Positions 31,173 to 42,085 of a DNA stretch of 64,000 nucleotides are shown piece by piece; position 1 is the first letter of the stretch; each line of letters opens with the position of its first letter. The stretch lies in the NCBI GenBank assembly GCA_023846275.1, contig JAIUJO010000144.1:929290-993289 (forward strand), in the 5' to 3' direction. Source of the stretch: Vanilla planifolia. Lineage: Eukaryota > Streptophyta > Magnoliopsida > Asparagales > Orchidaceae. Made by a program: the position numbers and the translations under genes. The notes beneath the pieces were generated by a model that made no database searches, had not been told where the DNA came from, and was given only the letters and a program-made list of their open reading frames with translations.

Positions 31173-31409
31173 AGAGCTTATGAGATCACCTGATGTGCGG
31201 TAGGGAGAAGGCATGGCTCATGAAGCGACCCTTGTAATGGTTATGTTTTATATATCAGAGCATAGAAATGAGAATAGGCATAATGAACAACCTCTTCACT
31301 ACAGCACCCTATGGTGGAAGGTTCAAATTGAAATGGCTGCCGCATCAAAGCACTATAATTAGCACCTATCTGAGTTTTGCTGGAATCCAAGCAGCTCCTC
31401 TGAGTTGAA

Positions 31410-31908
31410 GGAAGCCCATGTCTGGGTTCCCCCCACTGGTTGGATGATGATTAACTGTCATGCTACGATTGGTGAGCATATTTCGAGCATTCGACTTGTG
31501 GCGCGGGATCACTTCGGCAAGCTTCTATAAATGGTCGGAAGGAGGTATCGCTCGCACGCTATGGAGGCAATGGAGACATTGGAGATGCTGGAAGCCTCAA
31601 AGATGTTGAGGAATACTCTACTTGAATTTCATGCTGTCGAGCTTCAAACGGATTCAATGCACGTTGAGCAGGTGGTGCGAAACCTCCTAGCAAATCCTCT
31701 TGAGGGGGGCTGTTATGCACTCGCGCATCAGTATACAAGGAACTTAAGTATGCTGAAAACATCACACATATGTAGGGAGGGGAATGCGTCTACGGACTGG
31801 GCCGTGTGTGCTACTTGTGTGTCGGACTTCACATTGAGATGGGGCACGGCCCTCCCCGAGCATTTTCTCGATATTCTACTAAAAGACTTCTTGTTTGATC
31901 CTTCTTAG
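31410..31908 (+). pseudogene. LINE-type RNase H domain, pseudogene
   Basis: Reading begins VPPTGWMMINCHATIGEHIS, then VARDHFGKLL, one TAA at 31,528, and an open frame of 125 codons to 31,908. The domain fits plant RNase H of the LINE/RVT_3 type: W-x-P-P-x-G-x-x-K-x-N-x-D-A-x, V-x-R-D-x-x-G, E-x-x-A, TDS and G-N-x-x-A-D. The first catalytic Asp is His here (NCHATI), while the Asp of QTDSMHVEQ remains. The domain removes RNA from the RNA-DNA hybrid in active elements. It is the most intact part of the relic. The frame differs from that of RT, so at least one shift lies between 31,172 and 31,410. Confidence 0.8.
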
Positions 31909-31999
31909 AGGATCTTATGCATGCTATGGTAAGTGTTTGCTTATAATAAAAAAACTTTTTTTAAAATATTAATTGCAAAAAATATAAATAATGCATCAC

Positions 32000-34950
32000 A
32001 AACTATTTTTTTAATTTTTAATTTATCAATGCAATGTATCATAAAAATTAAGCAAAAGAATAATGTTAAATAGAAATAAAAATATATGTTATAATGAGAA
32101 ACAAATTATCCAACATAGCTTCAAAATACATTAAAAAGGGAATGAATTGATTTTTGTGGTGGTAAAATGTGTAAAATCTTAGACATCACAAGTCTTAAAT
32201 AAAATTAGTTTCCCATTTGATGAAAATAGTCTTTGTATTAAGAAAATATAGAAAATTAAGAAACATTTTCTATAAAACTTAATTAGAAGATACTAACAAA
32301 CTTTTGTAATCTAAACACCTTTTATTGAAATAAAAACTTTTAGATACATCAAGGACAAAATCAAATACATGGCCTAGTGTGCAATGTATAAAACTTTTGA
32401 TTACAAGGATGCAAAGTGCTTTTACTCAATGAATTATTAGATATGGTCACTAACTTATAATGTGTAACTAAGCTATATTATACTTGGGATTATTTGAGAT
32501 AAAAATAGCCAATTCTAAAATCTAGACTATATTTATGGAGCACTAATTAATGATATTAAATGACCAGTACCATTCTTGAAAACTCTAATGAACTTAACAT
32601 TTTAACTTACTTCAAAGTAATCATAATGCCCAAATGAAGATTCAATTGAATCTTACTTTTATTTATTATAAAAAGAAAAATATACATATGCTAAGTTTTT
32701 TAAATAATTTAATCATAAATCAACTTAATATCAAAAAGATCATAAAATTGATTACAAAATAAGGCAAGCAAAGTTATATGAAATAAGTAGTCATAATCAT
32801 GCTATCCACTTCAACAACATAGAATATTTAGAAAGCTAGTTGTCTTAATAACTTTGTAAAATTAAATAAAAAAAACAAATGCTGTATGTAATATTAAGAG
32901 AATTACAATTTCATAAACAACAATTATCTCTTCATTAAAAAGTCCTTCTATGAAGATTTTAGATAAGTTATTTTGGGAATCAACAATCAATTTGAAACAA
33001 CTCGAGCAACAATAGTCAGGCAGTGAAGTGGTTCCCTCTGCTGATGATGTTGATGGTGTTAAAGATCATCAATGAGAATGAATGTTCCAACTGTACTATT
33101 GTTATAGTTGGAATTATTTGGAACTATTTACAAAGAAAGCAATAAATTGAGATATCATTATCTAAATCAACTATAATAAAAAATTCAACAAGTATATAAG
33201 ATGGACAACCAATTATAAATAAATGTAAGATTGTTATTAATATGGGAAAAAACCATGCCATACATCCTATGATCATAATGGACATGAAATTTAAAATGTT
33301 AAATATGTTTCATATATATATAGAGGTAAAATTAGCTATTTATGGATTTTACATATTTTATACAATACAGGTTTGTTTTCATAAGATAAGCACTTGTACT
33401 TTTGGGAGTTACAAATGTGCACAAAAAATCATAACATAAAAAAGTTGAATAGCTATGGGTTTTGAACACTTTTCATCATAATACATGATTTTCTCATAAC
33501 AACTTTAACTACTGATGGACAAAAAATGTGGACAAGAAAGTAAATATTATCAAACTACCATACAAATTTGATGCAACACTTCAAATCATAATACTATGTA
33601 AGAAAAAATTGGCCATCTCCATAACATACTATCTTTGCATACTAAAACCAGTTCGATGGTTATCAAAGGATTACGCATAATAGAATAACATGATCTATGT
33701 CATTATATTATCATCCATGCTTCGTTGCCACAAAAATTGCTCATCTTGTTATATAGTTGTATTGAAGAAATTTATTTACTAAGTATAGATATATACAATA
33801 TTGATTGTTAGTGTATGCAATGCATCTCAAAACTTATATTAAATTGACTCCATTTATATATTACATCAGACTAATATGATTGGCAACTTTCACAATAGTG
33901 CAAGCATACCTTTTCTATGATATGTATATGCATATCAGACATATACAAAACTTGGCATGAATGTAAAAAGAATGTTGTTTCTACATTGTAAGTGGAAATA
34001 TGATGCTTACCCACTTCCTTTGTTGTAATGGGTTCTTCACCATTTTGGTTGAGAATAGTAAGAACTTTCCTTTTGCATGGCCTACTAAATAGCTAGAAAA
34101 AAAATAGAATAGCCTATAAGAAAATCTATATTCAATTTATTAGATGAGTAATAAAAGTAAATTGTGCAAAATATAATTTAAAATTAAGGGAATATGAAAG
34201 TTATGAATGAAAATGATTTTTAGGCATTTAAGTTTGAGATAAACACAATTTATAATGTGTCATGGGATACCCCTTCTAAAAAGAAATCCTAAACATTAAG
34301 ATTTAGGGTATGTTATATAGATTTGGGCTATTGAATCTTTTAATTCTTACTAGAAGGTTGCTAGGATTAACGTAGTATTTGAAGCCAACAACGTATACAC
34401 TTATTGACATCGTGGTATTGATGGGAATTTTCATTGAACTTATTTCAGAACTTGAACCTTTTTTGTGGATTGCCCACCTAAGAGTAATATAATGCCTAAT
34501 GGTTTATGATGCTTAGGACTTAAAGGACTAATGACATGACAAATGGCCTTAATAGGAAAATATTATTAATTTAGGATGGTCAGGTGGAATTTCTATAGTA
34601 GGAATTAAAAGGGAAGGCGATGATGAAAAGTATAAAAATATTGGTGGAAAAAAATTCAAATTATAAATTAGTTATCAAATCATGAGCTAAAACACCTAGG
34701 TTGCAACTTATGATTGGGCACTCTCGTAGATAAAGAAAACATTAATTCTAAAATTTTAATGATAATAAAAAAAAAATCTTTCTTTGTATTCCATAATAAG
34801 GCTTTACATAAATCATAATCCTAAACATAAAATCAAAAGAAAAACTAAATAAAATACTATTCTTATTAAAAACATGTAAAAATATACAATGTGTTGGTAA
34901 TGGTGAAAATATCATAGGAAACTTATGTGATCGACTAAAACAAATATTAA
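32000..34950 (+). repeat. Copy 1 of a long diverged direct repeat
   Basis: This segment aligns by eye over nearly its whole length with 60,600-63,700 in the same orientation. Examples are AAAATTAGTTT at 32,201 and 60,786, AAATCATAACATAAAAA at about 33,425 and 62,265, and TTTAGATAAAGAAAACATTA (63,576; GTAGATAAAGAAAACATTA at 34,726). The second copy starts inside a LINE just after RT, so at least the first part is LINE C-terminal sequence. No long frame survives. Homology seems to continue upstream across the LINE at 28,653-31,959, which suggests that LINE interrupted this copy. Confidence 0.72.
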
Positions 34951-35866
34951 AATAAAAAATTTAGTAAACTAAATAAAATTCAATAGTTAAACTTAATTAT
35001 AATGATAAGTTTTCTGACATTAATATGGAACACTAAAAGAAACCTTATCTATCATGTGGTGTTGTGCTCTAAGTGAATTTTCATCAAGCTTGGTATTGAT
35101 CTTATGAAAAGGCACCATACAGAACTTGTGAAAGAGAATTACCAGCCAAACTCAAAAATAAGTTGAAGAAACTATTTTACTTTTGTTGCTTTACTAGATT
35201 TTATTGGGTATTCTTTAGCACAATTTTAATAGTTTATTTTTAGTCAAGTAAAGCATAGAATTAAGCTTGCTGGGCATGCATGACTAAGCAACCAAGCTCT
35301 TTAGGAGTTTATTTATCATTGAACTCTTACAAAATACATGTTAGTTTATATGTAGATTATTTTGGTCTACAATCAAGTAGTTATGGATTGAATTCATGTC
35401 ACACAAACAAATAGAGTATTGTTTGAGAGTGAATTGGAATACTTTAACTCTTGCACTAGTTTTGCTAAAGTACTAAGCCTTTGTTTGCATAGCTGGTTTG
35501 TCTATTTGAGGTGAGAATATGGTTGTTAGGGAGGATTATATAAAAAGAAAGGAGAATAATCACTAGGGAATCAATCACCCTTTTAAGGATATCAATTATA
35601 AGGTGAAATAACATTTATAATAATTTATATTAAAGATCTTAGAAAATTTAAATTGTTCGATATGCATTGCATGAATTTGGAGTGTTTCATAGTTTGTCTC
35701 TTCATGGTGAGAGAAAAGAGGTAGAACCTCAAGTAAAAATGCAAAATATTTGTACTTTTATTTTACTTCCTTAGAAAAATAATAGATTGGCAAAACTAAT
35801 AGATTTGAGGAGATTAAATGACTCTCACTAGTTTAGCATTACATTGATAAACAAAAATCAATTATC
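34950..35866. other. Unassigned flank of the Tekay-like element
   Basis: AT-rich sequence with no recognised gene or transposon domain. It is the left flank of the LTR retrotransposon. Its continuation after removal of that element is 46,092 onward. Confidence 0.5.
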
Positions 35867-35871
35867 TCATA
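35867..35871. repeat. Target-site duplication TCATA, left copy
   Basis: TCATA directly precedes the left LTR and recurs directly after the right LTR at 46,087-46,091. Five identical bases is the usual Ty3/gypsy integration footprint. Confidence 0.95.
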
Positions 35872-38690
35872 TGTTATACCCCAGTTTTTTTTAAAAGGAA
35901 TTTTTTTTTTTTTTTTTACATATAGACAGCTCAGATCGTCCCATACCAATTTGAGTAGCCTACGAAAAACATAGGATATAACACATCATTACACACCTAC
36001 TTTCCTTAACTATGTGGATCCCATCCCCCGGGCACACCGTCAAATCAGGTTCATGACTCCTGAATTAACTGATGAACTCGCACAATGTTACTCCTACTAG
36101 ACCCAATACTCCTAACCCATACCGGTAGGAGAACCGATCTAATAGAAGTCTGAACCCCCAAGGTTAAGTTCCATAGTCATGTAATGACCTCACCATCAAC
36201 AAAAAAATATATATCATCCACCGATATGAAATGGCGCTCCACAAACCATACCATCAAGATAGAAAATAAGATAGTGTATAAAAATGTAACTCATATGAAA
36301 ATTCACAGTCCATCAATACCACATCATCCATACGAGTACATGAGTCAAAATCACCCTCACATAATATAAGACATAATAATAACAGTCTCACTGAATACAT
36401 CCAACAGCAACAATCAACTAACCAGAATGTCTCAAAAAATCACAGATCAGATCTCCTCCACTAGCTTACTGATCACGATCCCACCTAAAGCTGGGGTGGC
36501 GTCAAGTCTGCCGAGCCACTGGAAAATATGGATAATAAAAGAATGAGCTACGCCCAGTAGGAAAGACAGCTAGTAAAACAAAACTCTCATGCAAGAGAAG
36601 GATAATAGCAAGAGTATAGAAATACAGCATAACAATATAGGGTGGAAAGGCACTCTCAGTCCCAGACTCTGACCAACCACAGTCACCCCCAGTCACACCA
36701 GAGTAGCTCTCCTCTGTGCTCCCAGGCAGCATGCCAGCGGGACACGCCCATCTCTGTGCACGCATCACAACGCCTAGCAGCCGACACCGCAGCGTCTCTC
36801 GTCAATCAATCTTCTGGAGACTATAGACAGAAGCAGGTCACATAGATCTCTAGCCAACGTGAGACACCCCTGCCACCCTCAGGCACGCAGGCCTACACAC
36901 TTGGCTAGCCACGGCGAGTCACCCCTGCCACTGCCACTCTTAGGTGCGCAGGCCTACACTCATGGACCAGAAGAGATCGACTCAGCCACCGTCCCATGAA
37001 GTCATCTCCCAACAATTTCCATAGAAGGCACGCCCCTACAGTCATTGCCAAGCTCTAACTCCAAGATTCGGCAACATGTGTCCAGATACAACAAGGCGCA
37101 TACCAATCCACATGTATACTGTGGAAGCTAAGTCTGTACCGCACAGTTACCTACCACAGCTACCCTAAAACATCATATAGGGCCTATAGTATTCCGGTCC
37201 AATATGCCAATTCATGAAATATGCCAATCCAAGAAATATGCCAACATTGAGTAAACTGACTCAATCCATGTCATTGCCATCCAAGCAACACAAACTGTAC
37301 CAAAATTCTGACTATTCTGGTAGCACCCAAGTGTCACACTTCCTTCCAACTAATCCAGCTGCACTGAATTTATGGGTAATATCCAACAGTCAATTTCAAC
37401 TTAGCTACGTGATTTCTAAAAATCACCTTTTTCTCACTTCAGGAGATTTTTAAATTCAAAAAAATCAATTTCTGCCCTTTATCCATTTTCCAAATTCGGA
37501 ATAAATTTCAGAATAAAAATTTAAATTCCACATATATCCTTTTTCCGAAAATTCGGATTAATTTCCGAATTTATTTTTCCTCCGCGCTGTTCGTCAGCAC
37601 CGAATCCCGCTGAACCGGTTTTCGCTGTTGGTTCGGAACCCTCGCGTTGAACCGCGACACCACCGAACCAAATTTCTTAATAATCCATTAATCGGTCAAT
37701 GTTTAATTAATTAATTACTAATATATATTATATAAACACCATTATTTACTTAAATAAATTCGTAATTAATCTAAATCCTTCTCCTTCCTCGGTCCGACGC
37801 CCCGCGAACCCTAATCGACGCAATCGCCGACCAATCCAATCCTTCCGTCGATTTCCGGCGAACGCGAACAAGGAGAAACAAAATCCGATGTTCGTACTAT
37901 CCTAATGTTTTAATCATTAACTAAATTTTTCGGCGAAATGGGCAATTTTCCAGAAATCCAAAATTTGTAAAAAAACGCAGATTAGCATTCAACTAAGTCC
38001 GATTTTTCATCCACATGCTTGTGTTTATTAAGCAAAATATTCCATGCTTTTAATTTCTACTAAATAACTAATTTAATCTGAATTTCCTACCTTGCTCGCC
38101 GGCGACGGTGAAGCTCGCACGCGATCAACCGCAGCTCCTCGCCGAACGAAACCGGTACCAAAATGTTCGCCTCTGTCCCGCGAACCTCCGGTTACCAAAA
38201 GCCCCTTAGAAGGCTGCCGGAATTTACCGCCGTTCGCCGCGAACACCTCGCCTCTAGCCGCCGTTCGAAACCCTAACAGCCGAACAGTTTAGGTTAAGTA
38301 CCCGGCTTAAACCGGTAATAACCCGTTAAGACCCATTAAGCCCCGGTTGACCTTCCAAAAGCGCCGCTTAACACCCGATCCGCCGGTTAATCTCCACCGC
38401 TGATCTCGCCCGTCCGATCCGCTTATCCGCGGCTTATCTAAACGCACGCGCAAACGCACCTCGGCGAACCGCCATGCCTTCGCTGAACCGCTCCGGTCCG
38501 GTTCACGCGCGGTAAAACCCAAATTCCAGTTTTTAAAAAATCTCGGTGCTCCGAAAAATCCCTAGAAAATTTCAGAAATTCCAATAGCCTCTAATTGAGC
38601 TCCTGGCTCATCCTACTGTCGATCTGAAATCATCCAAGCCACAATTGAATTATTGAAGATTAAACATATAATTTTTTACCGGGTATAACA
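35872..38690 (-). repeat. 3' LTR of the Tekay-like element
   Basis: The plus-strand ends are TGTTATACCCCAG and ACCGGGTATAACA, forming 10-bp terminal inverted repeats. It matches the other LTR closely throughout. The sequence is heterogeneous: a poly-T run at about 35,900, a CpG-containing middle, an AT-rich stretch at 37,380-37,780 with TTCCGAAAATTCGGA-type palindromes, and a CpG-rich segment at 37,790-38,530. Open frames here, such as those near 36,642 or 38,092, are not genes. Compared with the 5' LTR it has only one copy of a 51-bp unit near 36,726. Confidence 0.96.
37720..37736 (-). promoter_or_regulatory. Candidate TATA box in the LTR
   Basis: On the minus strand (the element's sense) the sequence reads GGTGTTTATATAATATATA. 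The matching stretch in the 5' LTR is near 45,120-45,137. It lies about 0.95 kb into the LTR, downstream in the sense direction of the CpG-rich segment. A TATA-like string in an AT-rich part is easy to get by chance, so this is only a candidate for the start of LTR transcription. Confidence 0.3.
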
Positions 38691-38705
38691 ATCTCCCCAC
38701 CTTAT
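38691..38705 (-). promoter_or_regulatory. Polypurine tract
   Basis: The minus strand reads ATAAGGTGGGGAGAT immediately before the 3' LTR start. It is purine-rich, directly adjacent to the LTR, and right for priming plus-strand DNA synthesis. It overlaps the stop region of the last coding segment. Confidence 0.85.
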
Positions 38706-38998
38706 CAGGAATTTCGCCCTCGAAATTCAGCAAGAAGTTCCGGCCACTTTTCCGCAACATCCTGCTCTAGCTCCCAGGTTGCCTCCCGTTCGTCATGTCT
38801 ATTCCACAGAACCTTGACCATAGGAAACGACCTGTTACTCAGCTGCCTGCTGCTCTCCTCGAGGATGCGAACTGGCAGTTCCACATAGGAAGAATCTGGT
38901 GCCACTTACAAACCAGGAAGATCATCATCGATACAATGAGAAGGATCTGGCACATATCTCTTGAGATTCGAAACATGAAACACATTGTGAATCCCAGT
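38705..38998 (-). pseudogene. Integrase C-terminal chromodomain-like segment
   Basis: In the frame open at 38,905-38,705, YVELPVRILEESSRQL is followed by VKVLWNRHDEREATWELEQD. This matches the chromodomain-like tail of plant chromovirus integrases (Y-x-x-x-P-x-x-I-L-D ... V-K-V-L-W-x-x-H-x-x-x-E-A-T-W-E). In chromoviruses this tail is thought to guide insertion into heterochromatin. It lies in a different frame from the integrase core, with the break near 39,000. The C-terminus ends 14 bases before the LTR. Confidence 0.82.
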
Positions 38999-40233
38999 CA
39001 GATGCCCAGGAAGTGCAAGCTGTAAGCCACTTCACCAATCCTCTCTAGAATAGGATAGGGTCCAATGTAACGAGGTCGAAGCTTAGAAGACTTGCCAAAC
39101 CTGAATAGACCTCGCATAGGACTGATCTTCAGGAATACCCTATCTCCCACAGAGAACTCAACAGCTCTGTGCTTAGGATCATAATATTTCGTCTGGCGAT
39201 CTTGCACAGTACGTAATCTATCCTGCAATAACTTGACTTTCGCTGCAGTCTCCTCCATAATCTGGGGTCCCCACACTCTCCTGGAATCACCCTCCTCCCA
39301 ACATAGAGGAGATCTACACCGACGTCCATACAGTGCCTCGTAAGGTGCCATACCAATCGACGCCTGAAAACTGTTATTATACACAAATTCTACCAAGGGT
39401 AACCGTATGGCCCAATCTGCTGAGTAAGTCTGTATGCTCAGGCGTAGCAAATCTTCCAAGGTCCGAATAGTCCGCTCAGACTGTCCATCTGTCTGAGGAT
39501 GATAAGCAGTACTGAACTTCAACTGTGTACCCATGGCAGTGTGTAAGCTCCTCCAAAACTGTGATGTGAACTTGGCATCTCTGTCAGAAATAATAGATCG
39601 GGGAATCCCATGCAATCTGACAATCTGCTGAATATATACCTCTGCCAACTGTGCCGCTGAATCCGTCTTCTTAATTGATAAGAAATGGGCTGACTTGGTC
39701 AATCGATCCACGATGACCCAAATGGCGCCAAAACCTTGTCTGGTACGAGGAAGACCAGTCACAAAGTCCATAGTGATGTCATCCCATTTCCACTCCGGAA
39801 TCGGCAATCTCTGCAACAATCCTCCAGGTCTCTAGTGCTCGGCCTTAACTTGCTGACATGTAAGGCACTTCCTAACAAAAGCAGCAACATCTGCCTTCAA
39901 ACCTATCCACCAGAAAACACTCCTCAAATTCCTGTACATCTTGACTTCTCCAGGGTGCATAGCCAAAGTTCCATAATGAGCAAGTCGAAAGATCCTCTCC
40001 CTGAACTCCTGATGTGATGGCACACACCAGCGACCCCTGAAAGTCAAAATGTTGTTTCTGAGAGCAAAGTCTCCTCCCAATCCCTGTGATGCCAACTCAA
40101 ACTTCTCCTTCAGCTTTTCATCACAAAGCTGAAGATCACGCATCTCAGATAACCAGTCAGCCCGAATAGTCAACGAGCTGAGTCTGTGAACCAGTCTCTG
40201 AACAGATAACTGTTCCTGACATCTTTCAACATC
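38998..40233 (-). pseudogene. Integrase pseudogene (zinc finger, catalytic core, GPY)
   Basis: The zinc finger, open at 40,173-39,832, has His residues in LAHYGTLAMHPGEVKMYRNL and Cys residues in RKCLTCQQVKAEH, the HHCC set. After a TAG at 39,832 the same frame continues for 273 codons to 38,998. It shows the first Asp in ITMDFVTGLPRT, the second in IISDRDAKFTSQFW and the Glu in TDGQSERTIRTLEDLL, so the DDE triad is intact. GDRVFLKISPM and RYIGPYPILERIG (GPY motif) follow. Only the TAG and the frameshift near 39,000 interrupt it. In active elements it joins cDNA ends to host DNA with 5-bp staggering. Confidence 0.93.
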
Positions 40234-40756
40234 TCAATCCAAGTCTAGAATAGAGTCAGAGACTAACATAGTATGCATAACTGCGTGCCTACCCAAAGCA
40301 TCAGCAACAGGATTAGCCTTACCCTCGCAGTAATTTATCACCAGTTCATAGTCTTTTATCAATTCCAACCATCTCCTTTGCCTCAAATTCAGTTCCTTCT
40401 GAGTGAATAGATACTTGAGACTCTTGTGATCAGAGAAGCAATCTACAGACACTCCATATAAATAATGCCTCCATATTTTTTAGGCAAATATGATAGCAGC
40501 TAACTCCAAGTCATGAGTGGGATAATTCTTCTCATGATCCTTCAGTCGTCTCGAAGCATACGCCACAACCCTGCCATCCTGCATCAGTACAGCTCCCAAG
40601 CCTATATGTGAAGCATCAGTGTACATCTGATAAGGCTTCCCTTGAGTGGGTAAAATCAATACCAATAGCGGTACTAAGCCTCTGCTTCAGCTCTAGGAAA
40701 CTGTTCTCAATACTCTCTGACCACTCAAAAGATTTTCCCTTCCGGGTCAGCTGTGT
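40234..40756 (-). pseudogene. RNase H pseudogene
   Basis: The frame at 40,665-40,480 contains [20 protein letters not shown] and [20 protein letters not shown] followed by ELAAIIFA, the gypsy RNase H core (T-D-A-S, L-G-A-V-L-x-Q, E-K-N-Y, L-E-L-A-A). A TAA at 40,480 breaks it. The same frame resumes with [34 protein letters not shown] and [11 protein letters not shown] to a TGA at 40,234. The catalytic Asp residues (YTDAS, FSDHKSL, VADAL) are present. The stretch 40,666-40,756, linking to RT, is out of frame. Confidence 0.9.
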
Positions 40757-41860
40757 CAGTGGAACGGCCAGTCTAGAAAAGTGAGGAACAAATTCCTATA
40801 ATAACCTGCCAGACCAAGGAAACTCCGGATCTCAGTGACGGAAGATGGTCGTTTCCAATCAATAATAGCTCGTATCTTGTTAGGATCAATAGCCACACCT
40901 TCTGTACTGACTATATGTCCCAAGAATGTTACTGAGTCTAGCCAAAAAGAACTCTTGGAGAATTTTGCATACAGCTCATTCTCCTGCAATACTGTGAGCA
41001 CTGTCCTCAACTGATCTGTATGAGCCTCCCTATCTCTGAATAAATCAATATATCATCTATAAATATGATCACAAACTGGTCCAAGAAGGCATGAAAAACT
41101 TGATGCATCAGATTCATAAACACTGCTGGAGCATTAGTCAATCCAAAAGGTAACACTGTGAAGTCATAATGTCCATATCTAGTACGGACGGAGGCTGTCT
41201 TGGGTATATCAGAATCTCTAATTCGGATCTGGTGATAACCGAACAACGAAGTCGATCTTGGAGAACACAGTTGCCCCCTGCAGCTGATCTAGTAAATCAT
41301 CAATACATGGTAAAGGGTACCGGTTAAGAATCGTAACCTTATTCAATGCCCTATAATCCACACACAGCCTCATACTACCATCCTTTTTCTTGACGAATAA
41401 GATAGGGGCACCCCAAGGTGAACAACTGGAGCGTATGAGTCCCTTGTCTAATAAGTCCTGCAACTGAGTCTTCAACTCTGCTAGCTCGGCTGGAGCCATC
41501 CTGTAGGGAGCTCTAGTAATAGGAGCTACTCCTGCCTCCAAATCGATCGAAAACTCCACTTCCCTAGCTGGTGGAAGTCCAGGCAACTCCTCTGGAAAAA
41601 CCATAGGGAAGTCTCTCACCACTGGAATATTTGACATAGGGGTAGTAGTGGCTTGGCTATCTGCCACATAAGCCAACCAACCAGTACAACCTTTACTCAC
41701 TAGTCTCTTTGCCTGAAGAACTGAGATCAGGAGAATCTGCCTGTTCAGACCAAAGTATATCACATCCTCTAAACCAGGCACCCTGATCCTAACCTTCTTC
41801 TCGCAATAATCCAGAACCACTGCATGGTAGCACAACCAATCCATCCCCAAAATGATATCA
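40756..41860 (-). pseudogene. Reverse transcriptase pseudogene
   Basis: RT is split over three frames. The first part, at the end of the frame open to 41,218, has [20 protein letters not shown] and [19 protein letters not shown], ending at FSKID. The frame shifts near 41,245 to [20 protein letters not shown], then [17 protein letters not shown] and [13 protein letters not shown] (41,246-41,007). F-I-D-D is the catalytic box and is intact. It shifts again near 41,010 to [22 protein letters not shown] thumb sequence, [18 protein letters not shown] and [14 protein letters not shown], with a last break near 40,785. All conserved RT blocks are recognisable; only the frame is lost. Confidence 0.93.
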
Positions 41861-42085
41861 AACTCTGTTAGCGGCACACATATCAACTCTGTCACGAACT
41901 CGTGTCCACTAATCAGAATAAACCCATCAGTCTTCTGAATAATAGGAATCTTTTTCCCATCAGGAAGCCTAACCAGTAAGGGTTCTTTTAAATAACCCTT
42001 GGATTCTGATATCTGATTCCAGATCCTCTTAGCAACAAAGAAGAGATTCACCAGTATCAAACAAAGTCACGCACTGTATGTTACC
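41640..42085 (-). pseudogene. Aspartic protease pseudogene
   Basis: The active-site triplet DTG is seen as TLFDTGES at the very end of the gag frame (about 42,050). The reading then jumps frame to [18 protein letters not shown] and continues to [19 protein letters not shown], the I-L-G-M-D-W-L motif of gypsy proteases. The frameshift falls a few codons after DTG. Protease cleaves the polyprotein. The DTG is present but not connected to the rest of the domain. The region up to RT (41,860-41,640 and onward) is the connecting sequence ending in [12 protein letters not shown]. Confidence 0.88.

Larger units (their letters stand above)
28653..31959 (+). mobile_element. 5'-truncated LINE with RT and RNase H, plus strand
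   Basis: This is an L1-type plant LINE relic, visibly richer in G and C than its surroundings. From 5' to 3' it has the linker before RT (28,807-28,890), RT (about 29,090-30,050), the region after RT (30,050-30,450), a zinc-binding reverse-transcriptase-associated region (30,890-31,170) and an RNase H domain (31,410-31,908). It ends in a short A-rich tail near 31,947. The endonuclease domain and ORF1 are absent, typical of truncation during target-primed reverse transcription. TTTAAAATAT occurs at 28,643-28,652 and 31,960-31,969, a candidate 10-bp target duplication. Multiple stops and shifts make it inactive, but its motifs are far better kept than those of the other LINEs here. Confidence 0.85.

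Noticed and set aside
36502..36845. Open frames of 60-135 codons within the LTRs (also 43,835-44,397 and 38,092-38,522)
   Set aside because: They lie in non-coding LTR sequence, on both strands, differ between the two LTRs, and have no domain similarity that I recognise.
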